Assembly (NCBI RefSeq): GCF_030272615.1
Contig: NC_081412.1
Span: 341,123,370-341,187,369 of the forward strand
Length of the DNA stretch: 64,000 bases
From: Cryptomeria japonica
Lineage: Eukaryota > Streptophyta > Pinopsida > Cupressales > Cupressaceae
Reading direction: 5' to 3'
The notes beneath the pieces are model-generated. The model did not search any database and was not told where the DNA came from. It worked only from the letters and a program-made list of their open reading frames with translations. Position numbers and translations under genes: made by a program. Positions 1 through 11,067 of the stretch are shown here, piece after piece (positions within the stretch are counted from its first letter, which is position 1; each line of letters begins with the position of its first letter).

Positions 1-74
1 GATTGTTATAACATAAAATTTCAATTAAGGTGAATGCATGGATAACTTAATTAGGCCATGGTGAGTTAACACTC

Positions 75-427
75 TTTCTAACTCTAATAACTCATGAGCA
101 AGGAAAAAAAATAGAAGCAACAATTATCTATTTCTTAAAACACATCATCTAGATTCAGAGACACGTGAATTGCATTAGTAAATCAACTTTATAAACACAT
201 CACTTGAATTCAAAGCATTGTAGAGAAACAATAGGTCTGCAAAGTATTTAATCGTCTAACTTCGGTAACTCATGAGCAAGGGAAAAAAAATAGAAGCAAA
301 AACTATCTATTTCTCGAACACATCATCTGGATTCAAAGACACATGAATTGCATCAGTAAATCAATTTCATAAACACATCACCTTGATTCAGAGTGCTATA
401 GAGCAACAATAGGTTTGCAAAGTATTT
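75..427. repeat. Two-copy tandem repeat, period 178 bp
   Basis: The stretch beginning near CTCATGAGCA at 91 recurs at 269, and both copies end with AAAGTATTT (241 and 419). The constant offset of 178 bp shows a direct tandem duplication. The copies differ at many single positions, so the duplication is old. Confidence 0.85.
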
Positions 428-2613
428 TGGTTTCAGTTTAGAGAAGAGGATTAAACCTAGACATACATTGTTAGTCAAATACTGTTTATTTAATGCTGCC
501 TAATATGTTGGTTAAAAATGACAAGGAACATTTAAAGAGAGTGAAACAACTAACTGGATAAATCGAGAGTTCTTGGCACCTTTCAGATTTTGTTATTGAA
601 TAAATTATGAGATGTACATCTTAAATTATATTAATGTATAGAAATGACAAAATCAGGTTGATAAAAGCTAAAGTATATTGTCATGCATAGCAAACTATAC
701 CACGTGCAGGTAACTATACAAAGTTAAAAAAATTCTAACTTTGTAATAAAACCAAGTGGAGTGCCATTAGAATTCAGCCAACTGAAATTATATTACTATT
801 CCCAAATGAGAAAGCAAGTCACTAGGACTGAATTTTATAGTCAAGAATAGCAATCCACTTCCTATAGGCCACAATCTTTGCCTTAGATGCAAAATCCACT
901 CTTTCTACAGGCCACAATCTATACTTTTTTCCCCAAGGCAACCAAGCTCTCAAACAACGTGAATACAATCAATAGGCTTTAAAAAGAAGACCAACACAAT
1001 GTGTGGAAGGGTGCATAGAATTAGGGTATATATACATATATAAAGAACATGTAAAGCAATTAGGAATACCTATGGGGTTGGAGGTTCATGTCGTCTCCAG
1101 AAAAAAAACATGTGATAAAGCAAAGGAAAAACTTACAGTTGCAAACTCCCAAATGCTATAGCTCCAAACCACTATGCTTTGGAAAATCCAAAACCCTTTA
1201 CAAATATCCAGAAGTTTGGGTAATTTTTTAAAAGGCCTTGCATTTGCAAAGCCACTGTCACTCAAATTCATGTGTCGAGATGTTGTTATCTCCACCTCAA
1301 CGCAACTTGCAAGCAGGTTTCCAACCCTCAAGACCATGTGTAACCTACAGTCTGCAAATGCCTTTACAACTCGAGACCTTGTTTTGCTTAGCGTGTTCTC
1401 TAGCGTTGATTCCTATGACCAACTCTGAACACTGTCTCCCGTGCCAATCACACATGGAAGAATAAGTTTTCTTCAAAAATTGCCCTAAAAAATATGCAAG
1501 TTCAACACAAAACATTGATGTAATGAAATTTATATAAAAACCCCAATGATTTGATTGCTCGAGTAGTAGGGAGGAACTAATAAAACATATTTAAACATAA
1601 AATACATGACACTACACTAACACTAAAAAAAATACAACACTAATTTATTAATATATTTTTAGATTGAAAAAATATTTTAAATGAAAGATGAATCATATTT
1701 ATAACTAAATAATTTGCTCAAACCATTATAGTAATAAAAAAACCTATTAATTTTAGTCAATTAAATGAAAGAAAAATAAATATTCAAACACGTTGTCTCA
1801 AAATTTTTCATCTAAACTAGTTTAATGAAAACATATATATTTTTTTGAAAAATATTACAATATAATTTATTAAAAACAAATAAAATTTTAAAGTATTAAG
1901 AACAGCTCGTTACCTATAAACAGGATAACAATAATGCCACGTCATAATTTTTCAGTCATCACTAATAAGCAGTCTTCCTCAATAAATTTGAGCTGCAGAA
2001 AATCAACAAAATTGAATCTGAAATAGATATAGAAGAAAGAAATCGAAAACAATTAGACGACAATCTCAGAGATCCACTCCACTACGGAGGAAGGAAACAG
2101 CCAAACCTCGTGAGGTTAGTAATTAAAATCCTGAATCACACATTCTGTCCATATGCAATCTCCTATCATATGATTGGGCTTTTTCAAATGGACAGGAAAA
2201 CGATTTTACTTGAATCTATTCTCTAAAATAATCCATATACTTCTTCTGAAATGTGCGGAAATGTTCCGGATTATGTTGGTCAATTGTCGAAAAACCCTTC
2301 TATCAGGCTTGCCATCCAATCCGAGTTATGGGTGTTGTATTCTCTTTATTACAGTTAAACTTGATGGTACACTAGAAATCGACTGTAATCCAATCTAGGT
2401 GCTTCAAGATATTTAGCATATACCTGGTAATTTTTAATGAGAGAGGATAAACATCCTAAATTACTGTAGCAACCTGTGGGTAGTGAGACACGAATCATAT
2501 GTATACAAATAATTGATTGAGGGGTATTTAGTGGATCAATGTTGCCATGACATGATCTATGTTTTGTGAGCACCCAACTTCACAAATAGATCAAATACCA
2601 CTTGGCATTTAAT

Positions 2614-2702
2614 TGGTAATTAACATATAAAGCAGACGAATACTTTGGCAAATGTAACTGGTAATTAACATATAAATCAGACGAATACTTTGGCAAATCA
2701 GG
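2614..2702. repeat. 45-bp tandem duplication
   Basis: TGGTAATTAACATATAAA begins at 2614 and again at 2659 with nearly the same continuation (CAGACGAATACTTTGGCAAAT). The copies are almost identical. Confidence 0.85.
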
Positions 2703-3345
2703 GTGTAACTAAAATGGACCTCAATAACCCTACCCTAGCAGAGTGTAGCAAGTTTCAGTAAGCATTGTTGTGGAAGATATTTGCCCGGTAAAATCAGTGA
2801 CCCTACCGTTTATTCTGTGACTAAAATTGTAGAGCAGGACAAATACTGCAATCAAATCAATTATCTTTTACCTTTGAAAAAAGTCACGTCGCATAATGTT
2901 AACATGCCTTGATGCAGGCACTCGCTTATGTTAAATTTATTCTCATGATATTGTAGCTCTGCTTGTGTTTATATTTTGGTATGACCTAGCAGTGTCCTTT
3001 ATTATTCTGAATATATTTATGTTACAGCTTCCAGAGATTTGTTGCCTGCATGCTGTTGCTGAAGTTTGATTTTATTTAGTTGGCGATTATTGCGAACGGT
3101 AGTTCTCTTAGAGTCTAGATGCCAGGAGACTTCAGATGACAATTTAACATCTCCCAAAAGCATGCATTGAATTTTGGGAAACTTACTATAAATTTTTTTA
3201 GAAATATTTTTGATTATTTTTTTTTAGAAATATTATATAAATGACGTTGATGCTTTCCTCAAGTGCTGATAATTGGCTGTGGAGAGCTAAAGGAACTAAA
3301 GAAAAATGCTTACAGATAAATAATTTTAAATTTTTGCATTATATC

Positions 3346-3417
3346 AAATCCCTAAGAGGTATTAGTAAAAATATATTTTTTTCTTATTAAATCCCTAAGA
3401 GGTATTAGTAAAAATAA
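3346..3417. repeat. Short direct repeat, period 43 bp
   Basis: AAATCCCTAAGAGGTATTAG starts at 3346 and 3389, separated by a T-rich stretch. It is a simple local duplication. Confidence 0.8.
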
Positions 3418-3449
3418 AAATCAATAAGAAGGCTTAAGATCTTGGTTCT

Positions 3450-3549
3450 TGATGCAGCTCAAATCAATAGTGAGATATATTAATCTGCAACAAACAGAAC
3501 AACTAACCAAGAACAGAATATCGAAAGCAACTTAAGATATTGAAATCCC
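3450..3549. repeat. Left terminal repeat of old element R, first part (split by A)
   Basis: The segment starting TGATGCAGCTC at 3450 recurs at 21390. This copy is interrupted at 3549 by element A and resumes at 19480. Joined, it is about 139 bp against 141 bp for the right copy. The repeat can be read as TG...CA, like a short LTR. Confidence 0.75.
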
Positions 3550-3811
3550 TGTTTGCCCTCTCGGGTGAATAACTTAAAACATAAAGCACGTAATGCAGAA
3601 TAATAACGCCATAGATATCAGACAAGTATAAGAGATATTATTCCATTCATAATTGTGTGTTGCAAGTTACATTCTGAAGTATATAAAGATACTGAGGGGG
3701 TGCGAGTGCCAACCGTCGCACCGCAACTACCACCGCTCGGCTGCCAACTAACAAACCCAATTACAACTTAATTAACTAGTCGTATTCCCGTATACAATAA
3801 TGCGGCTAACA
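3550..3811 (-). repeat. 3' LTR of element A (262 bp)
   Basis: It runs from TGTTTGCCCTCTCGGG at 3550 to GCGGCTAACA at 3811. The last ~97 bp recur with a few substitutions at 19378-19474, the remnant of the 5' LTR. Its outer edge abuts the ATCCC target duplication. The GCCCTCTCGGGT end is shared with the LTRs of B and C, which suggests common ancestry. Confidence 0.92.
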
Positions 3812-3832
3812 TCATCCCCCCCAAAAGAAAAG
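3812..3832 (-). promoter_or_regulatory. Polypurine tract of element A
   Basis: Read on the minus strand, this is a mixed T-rich stretch followed by seven G residues and ATGA, directly next to the LTR. Such a tract normally primes plus-strand DNA synthesis. The same G-run next to an LTR occurs in B and D. Confidence 0.8.
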
Positions 3833-3898
3833 TCGTCTCCAGGCGACTTACAACAAAAATGGAGATCATGCACCTAGACTATATACATATCAGAAAAA

Positions 3899-6448
3899 CT
3901 AGGGAGGGGGTTGAGGGAGCGTCCCTGAAACAGAAGGCTGAGATGCCGGTGTCTGGGCCGCCAAACGGGCGCGGAGCTCATACACCTGCTGAGTGCGTAC
4001 AGTCACATCTCGCTCTGCCACCAATACTTTCTCCAAAGCTGTCTTCACCATGTGTGCGGCTTCCAGCAACTCCTCCTCTTTTGAATCCGCTGCCTCTGTC
4101 GCGCAGACCAACCGAGTCTGCAATAGACTCCTCTCGGCACTGACGGCATCCAACTCCTGCTGCACGTGGCTCCTCACATTCTGCTCAGTTGCCAGACGAG
4201 TCTCTACCTCGGCCTTCTCTGCCCGGGTCTCAGCCGTCTCTGCGCGGGCCACCTCAAGCTATGCCAACAACTGCGCCCTCTCGGCTGCCCATGAGGCTTG
4301 TTGACTGGCCACCTCCTTCTCCAACGCTACTCGTGCAGCCTCCCTGACTGCAGACTCCTGCTGTGTACGCCTCAATGTATAATAGGCATCCCGGTAGACC
4401 TGCTCGATCTCGCGGACAACTGCCGTCACCCGACACTCCACAACGGGCTGACGCAGCCTCCAAGCCTGGAGCATCTCCTTTGTCTCCGTAGTCGGCCACC
4501 CCTGAGACTCAAAGCAGGTAGCAAAGGCTGTCGGGCAGCCCACCTGCATAAACTGTAAGACCTGCTCTAGCTCCACCACCACCTACTGCAATGCTTGCGT
4601 CTGGGCAGCGGCCACCACCCGCCTACCCCTTGTCACCATATCAGCCATGTCAGCTAGATAGGTCTCAATATCGTCCCCCGTCTGCGCTGAAGGCTGTGAA
4701 GTCTCTGGTGGAACGGACGCAACGGCATCCTGCTGTGAAGGTACCTCCTCTACCACCGAAGGTGTACCATTTCCCGGCGGCTGCCCAGCAGAGGCGACCT
4801 CCTCTGCCTCATTCCCAACTGTGAGTCCATGTGCCTCTCCTGATGAGTCATCCAAGTCTACTACCCCTGCTCTAGTCTCTCGACACGGTGAGAATACAAC
4901 AGCTCCCTCTGGTTGTGCCAGTGTCATCTGAAACCGCTGTGTGAGCTAGCTCTGCATAGCCACGAGGTCGGCACGCATCTCTACGACCGGGGGATGGTTC
5001 GCTGTCGTCGGCTCCTCCAACAAGGAAGTAGAAACAGTCACCACTGCGTCACTACCCACGACGTCCAACCGCACCTGGGGCTCGGTATTCACCACCTCCG
5101 TCAGCCCCTGCTCCTCAGCGACCACTACCCGATGTGGTGACTCCTCCGCCCTTGACTCTGCCATGTCCTCGGTAAGTGCTGCCGTGGTTGGGCCCGGTGA
5201 TGCTTCCTGGTGCTCGTGCTGGAGGGGACCAAGTGTAACAGGTGTATGGCTCTGCCCGAAGGCCAGAATACAGGGGCCGCCCACTCCAGATGATGGCACA
5301 GGCATGCCCATCGGTAGCAGGGGTGGGGAAAACAGGACTCGTACCGGCTCCTTTGTTGCCCGACTACTATCGTCCTCCTCTTCCGTTTCTGATTCCTCCG
5401 TGCTACTGGAATCCCTCCCGCTGTTAGGCTCCCCTGAAGCTGAGGCCGTATCTACCGCCCTTTTCCGCTTCGCGGAAGAGTGCCCAATGTCCAAGTGCCT
5501 CTAATACATTATTGGAGGCTCACCTGTTGTCAACGGTCCCTGTGGTCGTATCTCCAACTCTTCCTTGGGCACTGCTTCCTGCGTGGCCTCTAGGAACAAC
5601 CCTATAGCGTAGTGAGGCATATAGAATGTGCGATGCTGCAGCGTCAAGAACTCATACATGCGCTCTGCGAGTAACGCGGCCCAATCATACATGATGCCAT
5701 TCATCAACCCGTTCATCAGCATAATCTGAGAGAGGGCGATGTCCGATGCCCTACCCGACCTTGTCAATCTGCTCTTGATGATATCCATAATGCATCTCCA
5801 GTGGCCCTCCGCAACCAAAGTCTTACGGATTCCTCGACCCTTCGTGGCACTAGCCACGCTGTCCAACTCTGCTGTCGTCAAGTTCCTGGAGATTAATTTA
5901 ATCCATCGCTCCTTCTCTTCCCGTTTTATCTTTTTAGCCTTCAGTTCTATTTTCTTGCCCTGTCTGCCTGGGATGCCGAATACCCTCGTGAAGTCCCCTG
6001 CTTTGAAAGATACGGTAACATCCCTCTCGAGGTATTCAAAAGTGCTGGTGCATGTGTGCCTGTCGAAGGTGTCTACCATGAACCGTAGGGCACCCTCATA
6101 CTCGCGGATAGGAAACACGGGCATCCGAATAGCCCACTCCACTTCTGCCTTTAGGAGGTTTCGCTTCACCAGATCATCCTCGGGAGTGTCCTGCCACCAT
6201 TTCCGACATTCCGACCCATTCAAGCCTTCAAAGGTGATGTTCTGGGGCGTCACTGTGTTTTTTGCACTTATGGCAGCCTGTGGTGCCTTCTGTTTTTGCT
6301 TTTGTCGGGCGCTAGCATCCATGGTGCCGCTTGCAACACGTACGCCTGACGCTAAAACCCTGATATTGCTATCCCTATCCCTCTGGCTGCTACTGGAAGA
6401 AGCGTGCAGCTGTTTCTTCCAACTTCTTTTCCCTGCTGAATCCATCAA
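3899..6448 (-). pseudogene. Accessory ORF of element A: N-terminal globular domain plus C-terminal coiled coil
   Basis: One reading frame spans about 850 codons with four internal stops, all TAG (5501-5503, 4946-4948, 4583-4585, 4259-4261). The first ~310 residues form a basic then globular domain with an F-G-I-P-G motif near the middle. This recalls the poorly characterised plant mobile-type domains found in other retroelements. An acidic, Ser/Glu-rich linker follows. The last ~200 residues are a heptad-rich Ala/Glu/Arg coiled coil ending at a short Q-Q-V-Y-E-L motif. It lies downstream of integrase, just before the polypurine tract, where some Gypsy lineages carry an extra ORF. B, C and D keep only the coiled-coil end. 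The function is unknown; I would not call it an envelope gene, since I see no signal peptide or membrane segment. Confidence 0.7.
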
Positions 6449-6486
6449 TCTCTGTATAACCGATTTCCTGTAAAAAAATCGTAGTC

Positions 6487-6951
6487 TTAGGCAACTTCGT
6501 AACGACCACCTTTTTCGTGTGTGGCTGCGTGGTCTACCTGTGGCGGTCCTTTTTCCCTTGCGTGGCTGTGTGGTTTACTTTTGGCGTGGCTGCGTGGGAT
6601 TGTGCGGGCTTGGTCTTTCTCTTTTTTTTTTTTTTTTTTCTTTCGGCTGCTGCGCGTTGCTGTGCGGCTTCTTCCTCCTTTTTGTTGCTGCGCATTGCTG
6701 TGTGGCTTCTTTTTTTTTTTTTTTTCGGCTGTGCGGGCGTGTGGCGCTGTGTTTTTTTCTTTCTGCGTTTTAGTGTTGCGCGAGGGGGTTTTAATGCCGA
6801 GGCGGTGTGCGGGTGACCACCTTCGGTGGCATCCACCGCCGGTGGCCCCACCATCGGTGTGACCACCTTCGGTGGTTCCACGCATGGTGGTCCCACCGTA
6901 CGGTGGCCACTTTTTTTTTTTTTTTAATTTTAATATTATTTTTTTCAATTT
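6487..6951 (-). repeat. Low-complexity spacer of element A with CCACCG...CGGTGG palindromes
   Basis: This lies between the end of integrase and the accessory ORF. It contains two long T runs (about 6625-6645 and 6709-6725), GTGGCTGCGTGG-type short repeats, and at 6812-6906 a cluster of GGTGG/CCACC inverted repeats. The cluster ends in the perfect 14-bp palindrome CCACCGTACGGTGG (6893-6906). The GTGGTCTACCTGTGGCGG-type segment is also found in element C near 34310, so the spacer is a family feature. The open frames here are compositional artefacts. Confidence 0.75.
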
Positions 6952-9900
6952 TTAGCGGACTAACTGACTGGAGGGTCCAGGTTCCCTCCGTTCGTGATAG
7001 ACCTTTAATTTTGACCCATTGACGGCGTTTGGTATCTCCTTCCCGTCCAGCGTCCACAACTTAATCGTCCCGTTCGTATTGACCTCGCGTATCCGGAAGG
7101 GCCCTAGCCATCGCACTTTGAATTTCCCAGGTTTAATTTCGTTCTTCCCGTTGAATTTCAACACTAGCTGTCCGGGAGTAAACTTCATTCGCCGCAGGTG
7201 CTTGTCGTGCCACACCTTTCGTCTTTGCTGGGCTGCCTCTGTGGCCCATTGTGCCAGCATTCTTTTTTCGTCCAACTTACCTAAGGCATATAGTCTCTCC
7301 CTCAGACTCTCCATATCCCCGAGTCTGTTCTCTACTGCAATGCGAAGGCTTGGCACCATGAATTCCGCTGGCACCACCGCCTCTTGTCCATACATGAGTT
7401 GGAACGGGGTCTGACCTGTGGTCACTTTGTAAGTCGTTCTGTAGGCCCATAGTACAGAGGGTAACCTCTCCTCCCAATCTTCCTTTTCTACCCCGCAGGA
7501 CTTGTAAATCACCGATACCAATATTTTGTTTGTGGCCTCTGCCTGGCCATTGGCACGTGGGTAGTACGGGCTCGATAATGAGTGAAAAATCTTGAACTCT
7601 GATGTCAACAACCGTATGACATGGTTCACAAAGTGGCCCCCCCGGTCACTGGTCAACTGAATAGGTATACCATATCGCGTAATGATTTGCTCGTAAATAA
7701 ATTTCGCTGTGCTTACTGCCGAATTATCCGAGAGAGCCCTTGCCTACACCCACTTGGTCAAGTATTCTGTCGCAACTACAATGTACTGGCACCGTCGTGT
7801 GCGGCTGGCCTTAAGAGGACCCACAAAGTCGAGTCCCCATCGTTCAAAGAGTTCCTGTGCGTGCGACGGGTTGAGGGGCATGAAGTCCAGCTTCAGGGGT
7901 TTGCCCGCCCGTTGGCAAGTGTCGCACCCCACAACCCACTCCCTGGCGTCGTGATGTACCGTTGGCCACCACAGTCTTGCGAGAAGCACCTTGCGGGCTG
8001 TAGTGTCTGGGCCCATATGTCCACCTGCGCGTCCTTCATGTGCCTCCCTTAATACGCTCGAGACTTCTTCCTCCATGACACAACACCTTAATACCTGGTC
8101 CGGCCCCATTTTGTAGAGTAACCCGTTGATGAGCGAAAAAGTCTTGCTTCTTAATACGAGCTTTCTCCGTTCCCCTGGAGGCATACCCTTCGGAAATCGG
8201 GACGTCGATAGGTACTCTCCAATCTTCCTGTACCACGAAGGGAGTACGGCTATTTGGAACAAGTGTGCATCTGGAAAATCATCATTTACTCCCTCTGGAG
8301 GTTCCCCCGACTTAATCCGCGACAGCTGGTCGGCTATGACATGGCTTCGCCCTGGTCTTACCACAATTAAAAATGTGAACTCTTGCAGTAGCAATAGCCA
8401 ACGGCTTATCCTCCCCTGGATAATAGGCTTGTTTACCAAGTACATGAGTGCTTGGTGGTCTACGTAAAATGTGAATGGTGTGGCCAGGAGGTAATGACGA
8501 AATTTCTGTACGACATAGACCATACCAAGGGCTTCACGTTCTGTGGTACTGTAGTTCTTTTCCGCCTTCGAGAGCAACCTGCTGGCAAAGTAAACGGGGT
8601 GGTCCAACCCGTGTCCTCCTACTTGGGCTAATGTAGCCCCGATGGCATAGTTTGAGGCATCCACGTGAACGTGGAATTCTTTATCCCAATTCGGGTATGC
8701 CAGTATGGGTGCTCTCATCAACCTTGTCTTCAGCTCTTCAAAGGCCTTGCTCTGTGGCTCTGCCCAAATGTATGGTTCCCCTTTCTGTGTCAACTTATCC
8801 AACGGGTGGGACACCTCAGTGAAGTTCTTGATGAACCTCCTGTAGTACCCCACATGACCAAGGAAGGACTTTATCCCCGTGACGTCCGTAGGAGGTTCCA
8901 TTTCTACTATTACCCGAATCTTGTCCGGGTCCGTTTTCAATCCTTCTTTACACACAATGTGTCCCAGCAATCTTCCCTGTGGTACCATGAATCTACATTT
9001 CTTCGGGTTGAGGGCCAACCGTGCCCTTCGACATCTCTCTAGGCACTCCCTGAGAGTTTTTAAATTGGATGTCCTGTCCGCTGTAAATAGACCAATCATC
9101 TAGGAAGGCTTTGAAGTTCCCCACCGACATCTTGTCGAAGATGTGCAAGATGATGCGCTGAAAGGTGGCAGGTGCATTGCATAGACCGAAGGGCATTCGG
9201 TTGTATGCGTACACACCGTCCTCCACCACGAAGGTTGTTTTCAACTTATCTTCCTCCGCGATGGATATCTGGTTTTACCTAGAGAACCCATCCATGAAGG
9301 AATAGATTTCATGTCCAGCTACTTCCTCCAAGATGCTGTCAGTGAAGGGTATGGGAAACGGGTCTTTGATAGTGACAGCGTTTAGGCACCGGAAGTCTAC
9401 ACAGATCCGGATCTGATTGGCCTCTTTCTTGAGGGAAATCACAATGGGAGACACCCATTCACTTGTCTGCACTTTGAAGATTATGCCCGCTTCCAACATC
9501 CGCTCAATTTCGTCGTTCACTCGTGCAGCATAATTTTTGTTCATTCGGTAAGGCCGCTTCCTCATCGGCTGGGCTCCCGGTACCAATGTTATTCGGTGTA
9601 CACATAACTCTGGGGGCATGCCCTTCAAGTCCTTGTATGTCCATGCAAAGACATCCTTGTATTCAAGGAAAATTTTGAAGGCTGCGGCCTTCAGCACTGG
9701 ATTCCAGTCATCTCCGACAAGGATGATCTTGGGGTCACTCGTCTCCCTGAGATTTGTTTCCTTTAAATTGGCTTCCTGATATTTAATGGGCTCCTCCTCC
9801 GGGAATTGGTGTGCTGGCGTCTCATTCACTGATGCCTCTCCTTCCTTGTACTTGCCATATTCTGGGGGAAATATATCTGGTTCTTCTTCGATGCTCAATA

Positions 9901-10194
9901 CGTTGCAGGAGGGTGTAAATAGTTCATAATCTCCCATTTGCCAATGGAAGAGGCCATTCAAAGAGTCCCCGTCGTCCCCTGAGCATGCCTCCAGTTCTAA
10001 CACCCCTTCGTCACTAGGCTCCATGCGGCGTCCATCTCCACCCTCCGCTAATTGGTCTCCCTCAGATTCTGAGTCGGAGGAGGAGGCTAACTCCTCACTC
10101 ACCATCTGCATACGAAGATCGATCACGTGCTTCCTCCCGACGTTTTCCAAGGAAAGGGTATTCTGCTTCCAGTTATGGTTCGCTTTTGCTGCAA
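6952..10194 (-). pseudogene. pol of element A: C-terminal protease part, RT, RNase H, integrase
   Basis: In order on the minus strand: the end of the protease region joined through B to 16657; an acidic linker; RT with Q-P-M-R-K-R-P-Y-R, the M-P-F-G-L-C-N-A-P-A-T-F-Q motif and the catalytic F-L-D-D box near 9100; RNase H with D-A-S and a D-H-Q-A-L motif; the integrase H2C2 zinc finger; and the integrase core with D-F-V-G-P, T-S-D-R-G-G-H-F and Q-A-E. The frame is broken by a stop in the RT region at ~9277 (tyrosine position of the D-G-F-S-G-Y-N motif), a frameshift near 9050-9100 and a TAG at 7744-7746. The domain set is complete, so an intact relative could supply enzymes to B, C and D. Confidence 0.88.
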
Positions 10195-10199
10195 TGAGC

Positions 10200-10519
10200 T
10201 GTTGTCGGGAATAATCATTATGTTATGTTGTCATATTATGTTTATGTTGTCGTCGGTAATATTGAGTTACGGTGGTCAGTTAGTTAGCCGACGGGTAGGT
10301 AGTTGGAGTCGCGACGGTTGTGTCGCACCCCTTCGGGTATTATATATTGTGTACCTTTTCTTCGAAGTAGGATCATGTTGGTCGTGTCAGATGTAATGTT
10401 ATAAGCACTTATTGTACATGGACTGTGGAATTAATACAGAGGCTGGTTATTTAATGTATTTCCATTATGTTCTGTGCATTTACTTTCTGCATTTAACCGT
10501 TTACCCGAGAGGGCAAACA
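10200..10519 (+). repeat. 5' LTR of element B (320 bp)
   Basis: It starts TGTTGTCGGGAATAATC and ends GAGAGGGCAAACA. It differs from the 3' copy at the sixth base (T versus C) and once near the end (TTATGTTCTG versus TTATGGTCTG). The near identity implies a recent insertion. Confidence 0.95.
10338..10350 (+). promoter_or_regulatory. Possible TATA box in the LTR of B
   Basis: TATTATATATTG sits about 140 bp inside the LTR, a reasonable place for the promoter that drives the element's transcript. The same AT motif is kept in the LTRs of C and, less exactly, D. No transcription data support it here. Confidence 0.4.
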
Positions 10520-10521
10520 TT

Positions 10522-10535
10522 TGGCGCTGTTGACT
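10522..10535 (+). promoter_or_regulatory. Primer binding site of element B (tRNA-Asp type, mutated)
   Basis: TGGCGCTGTTGAC begins two bases after the LTR. C and D have TGGCGCCGTTGCC at the same place, which matches the 3' end of plant tRNA-Asp. B has two substitutions, probably acquired after insertion. Confidence 0.75.
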
Positions 10536-10578
10536 AGACGAACTCGGGAACGGAAGACACGGATGGCGCACAGACACA

Positions 10579-10956
10579 ATGGGCCTACTCGTCGGTGAAG
10601 TAAACCCGGAGGCCGACGACGCGCGGACAGAACTTTACACAGGAGAAGACACGGCAACGCAAGAATTTTCAATTTTGCTCCAGGTAGCCATTCAGACCTA
10701 CGTTCGACGAGAAGCGGCGGAGGCAGAAATCCCACCAAGTGCCGTGTGGACAGCGCTGGAGGTTAGCCCGACAGTAAACCGGTTAATGAACCACCTCCCC
10801 CGGTTGCTTGCACAGGCATCGTTGGCACAACAGGCCCGCCTGGAGGAGATTGCCCAGGAAGAGCGACGACAATAAATCCTGCAACGCTACGAAGAGAACA
10901 GCCGATGGGAAACAGAAAGAGATGGCGCCAGGCCAGGAGGAAATCGAACCTTGTAA
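10579..10956 (+). pseudogene. Small ORF upstream of gag in element B (~125 codons, one stop)
   Basis: A frame starting at ATG 10579 runs to TAA at 10954-10956 and is broken by TAA at 10873-10875, where element A has CAA. The middle part has an I-Q-T-Y-V-R-R-E-A-A-E motif, then an aromatic-containing segment and a helical, Gln/Glu/Arg-rich tail. C (38360-38728) and D (63007-63378) carry the same ORF at the same position and length, and A keeps its 3' two thirds. Conservation across all four elements supports a protein-coding role. I do not recognise the family; it may be a detached N-terminal part of Gag. Confidence 0.65.
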
Positions 10957-11067
10957 TAATCCCGACACACTGCTGATATAAATTGTGGCCGAAAGGCAAA
11001 ATAAAAATAAAAATAATAAAAGTTTTTTGTGTACATGGCGTGTGTTTGCTGTGTATGGAAGTGACTT

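Larger units (their letters stand above)
1..3449. other. AT-rich intergenic spacer, no recognisable gene
   Basis: I see no convincing coding sequence here. The few open frames are under 100 codons, overlap on both strands and carry no motif I recognise. A stretch near 2000-2400 has a less AT-rich, exon-like look, but its frames close quickly and I could not assign it. The spacer contains three small tandem duplications listed separately. Confidence 0.6.

Noticed and set aside
1086-1428. Overlapping ~80-codon ORFs on both strands near 1.1-1.4 kb
   Set aside because: No recognisable motif, overlapping strands, AT-rich background.
2174-2398. 74-codon ORF near 2.2 kb as a host exon
   Set aside because: No domain recognised and alternative frames look no worse; nothing to support splicing.
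3859-5504. Plus-strand ORFs opposite A's accessory ORF
   Set aside because: Antisense shadows of the minus-strand frame, which shows domain structure and a consistent position before the polypurine tract.
5501-6448. A's accessory ORF as a retroviral-like envelope gene
   Set aside because: Position would fit, but there is no signal peptide, transmembrane segment or cysteine-rich ectodomain.
6517-6862. Several open frames of 80-150 codons rich in Phe or Lys in A's spacer
   Set aside because: They are produced by long T runs and GTGG repeats; frames overlap on both strands and no motif is shared with C.
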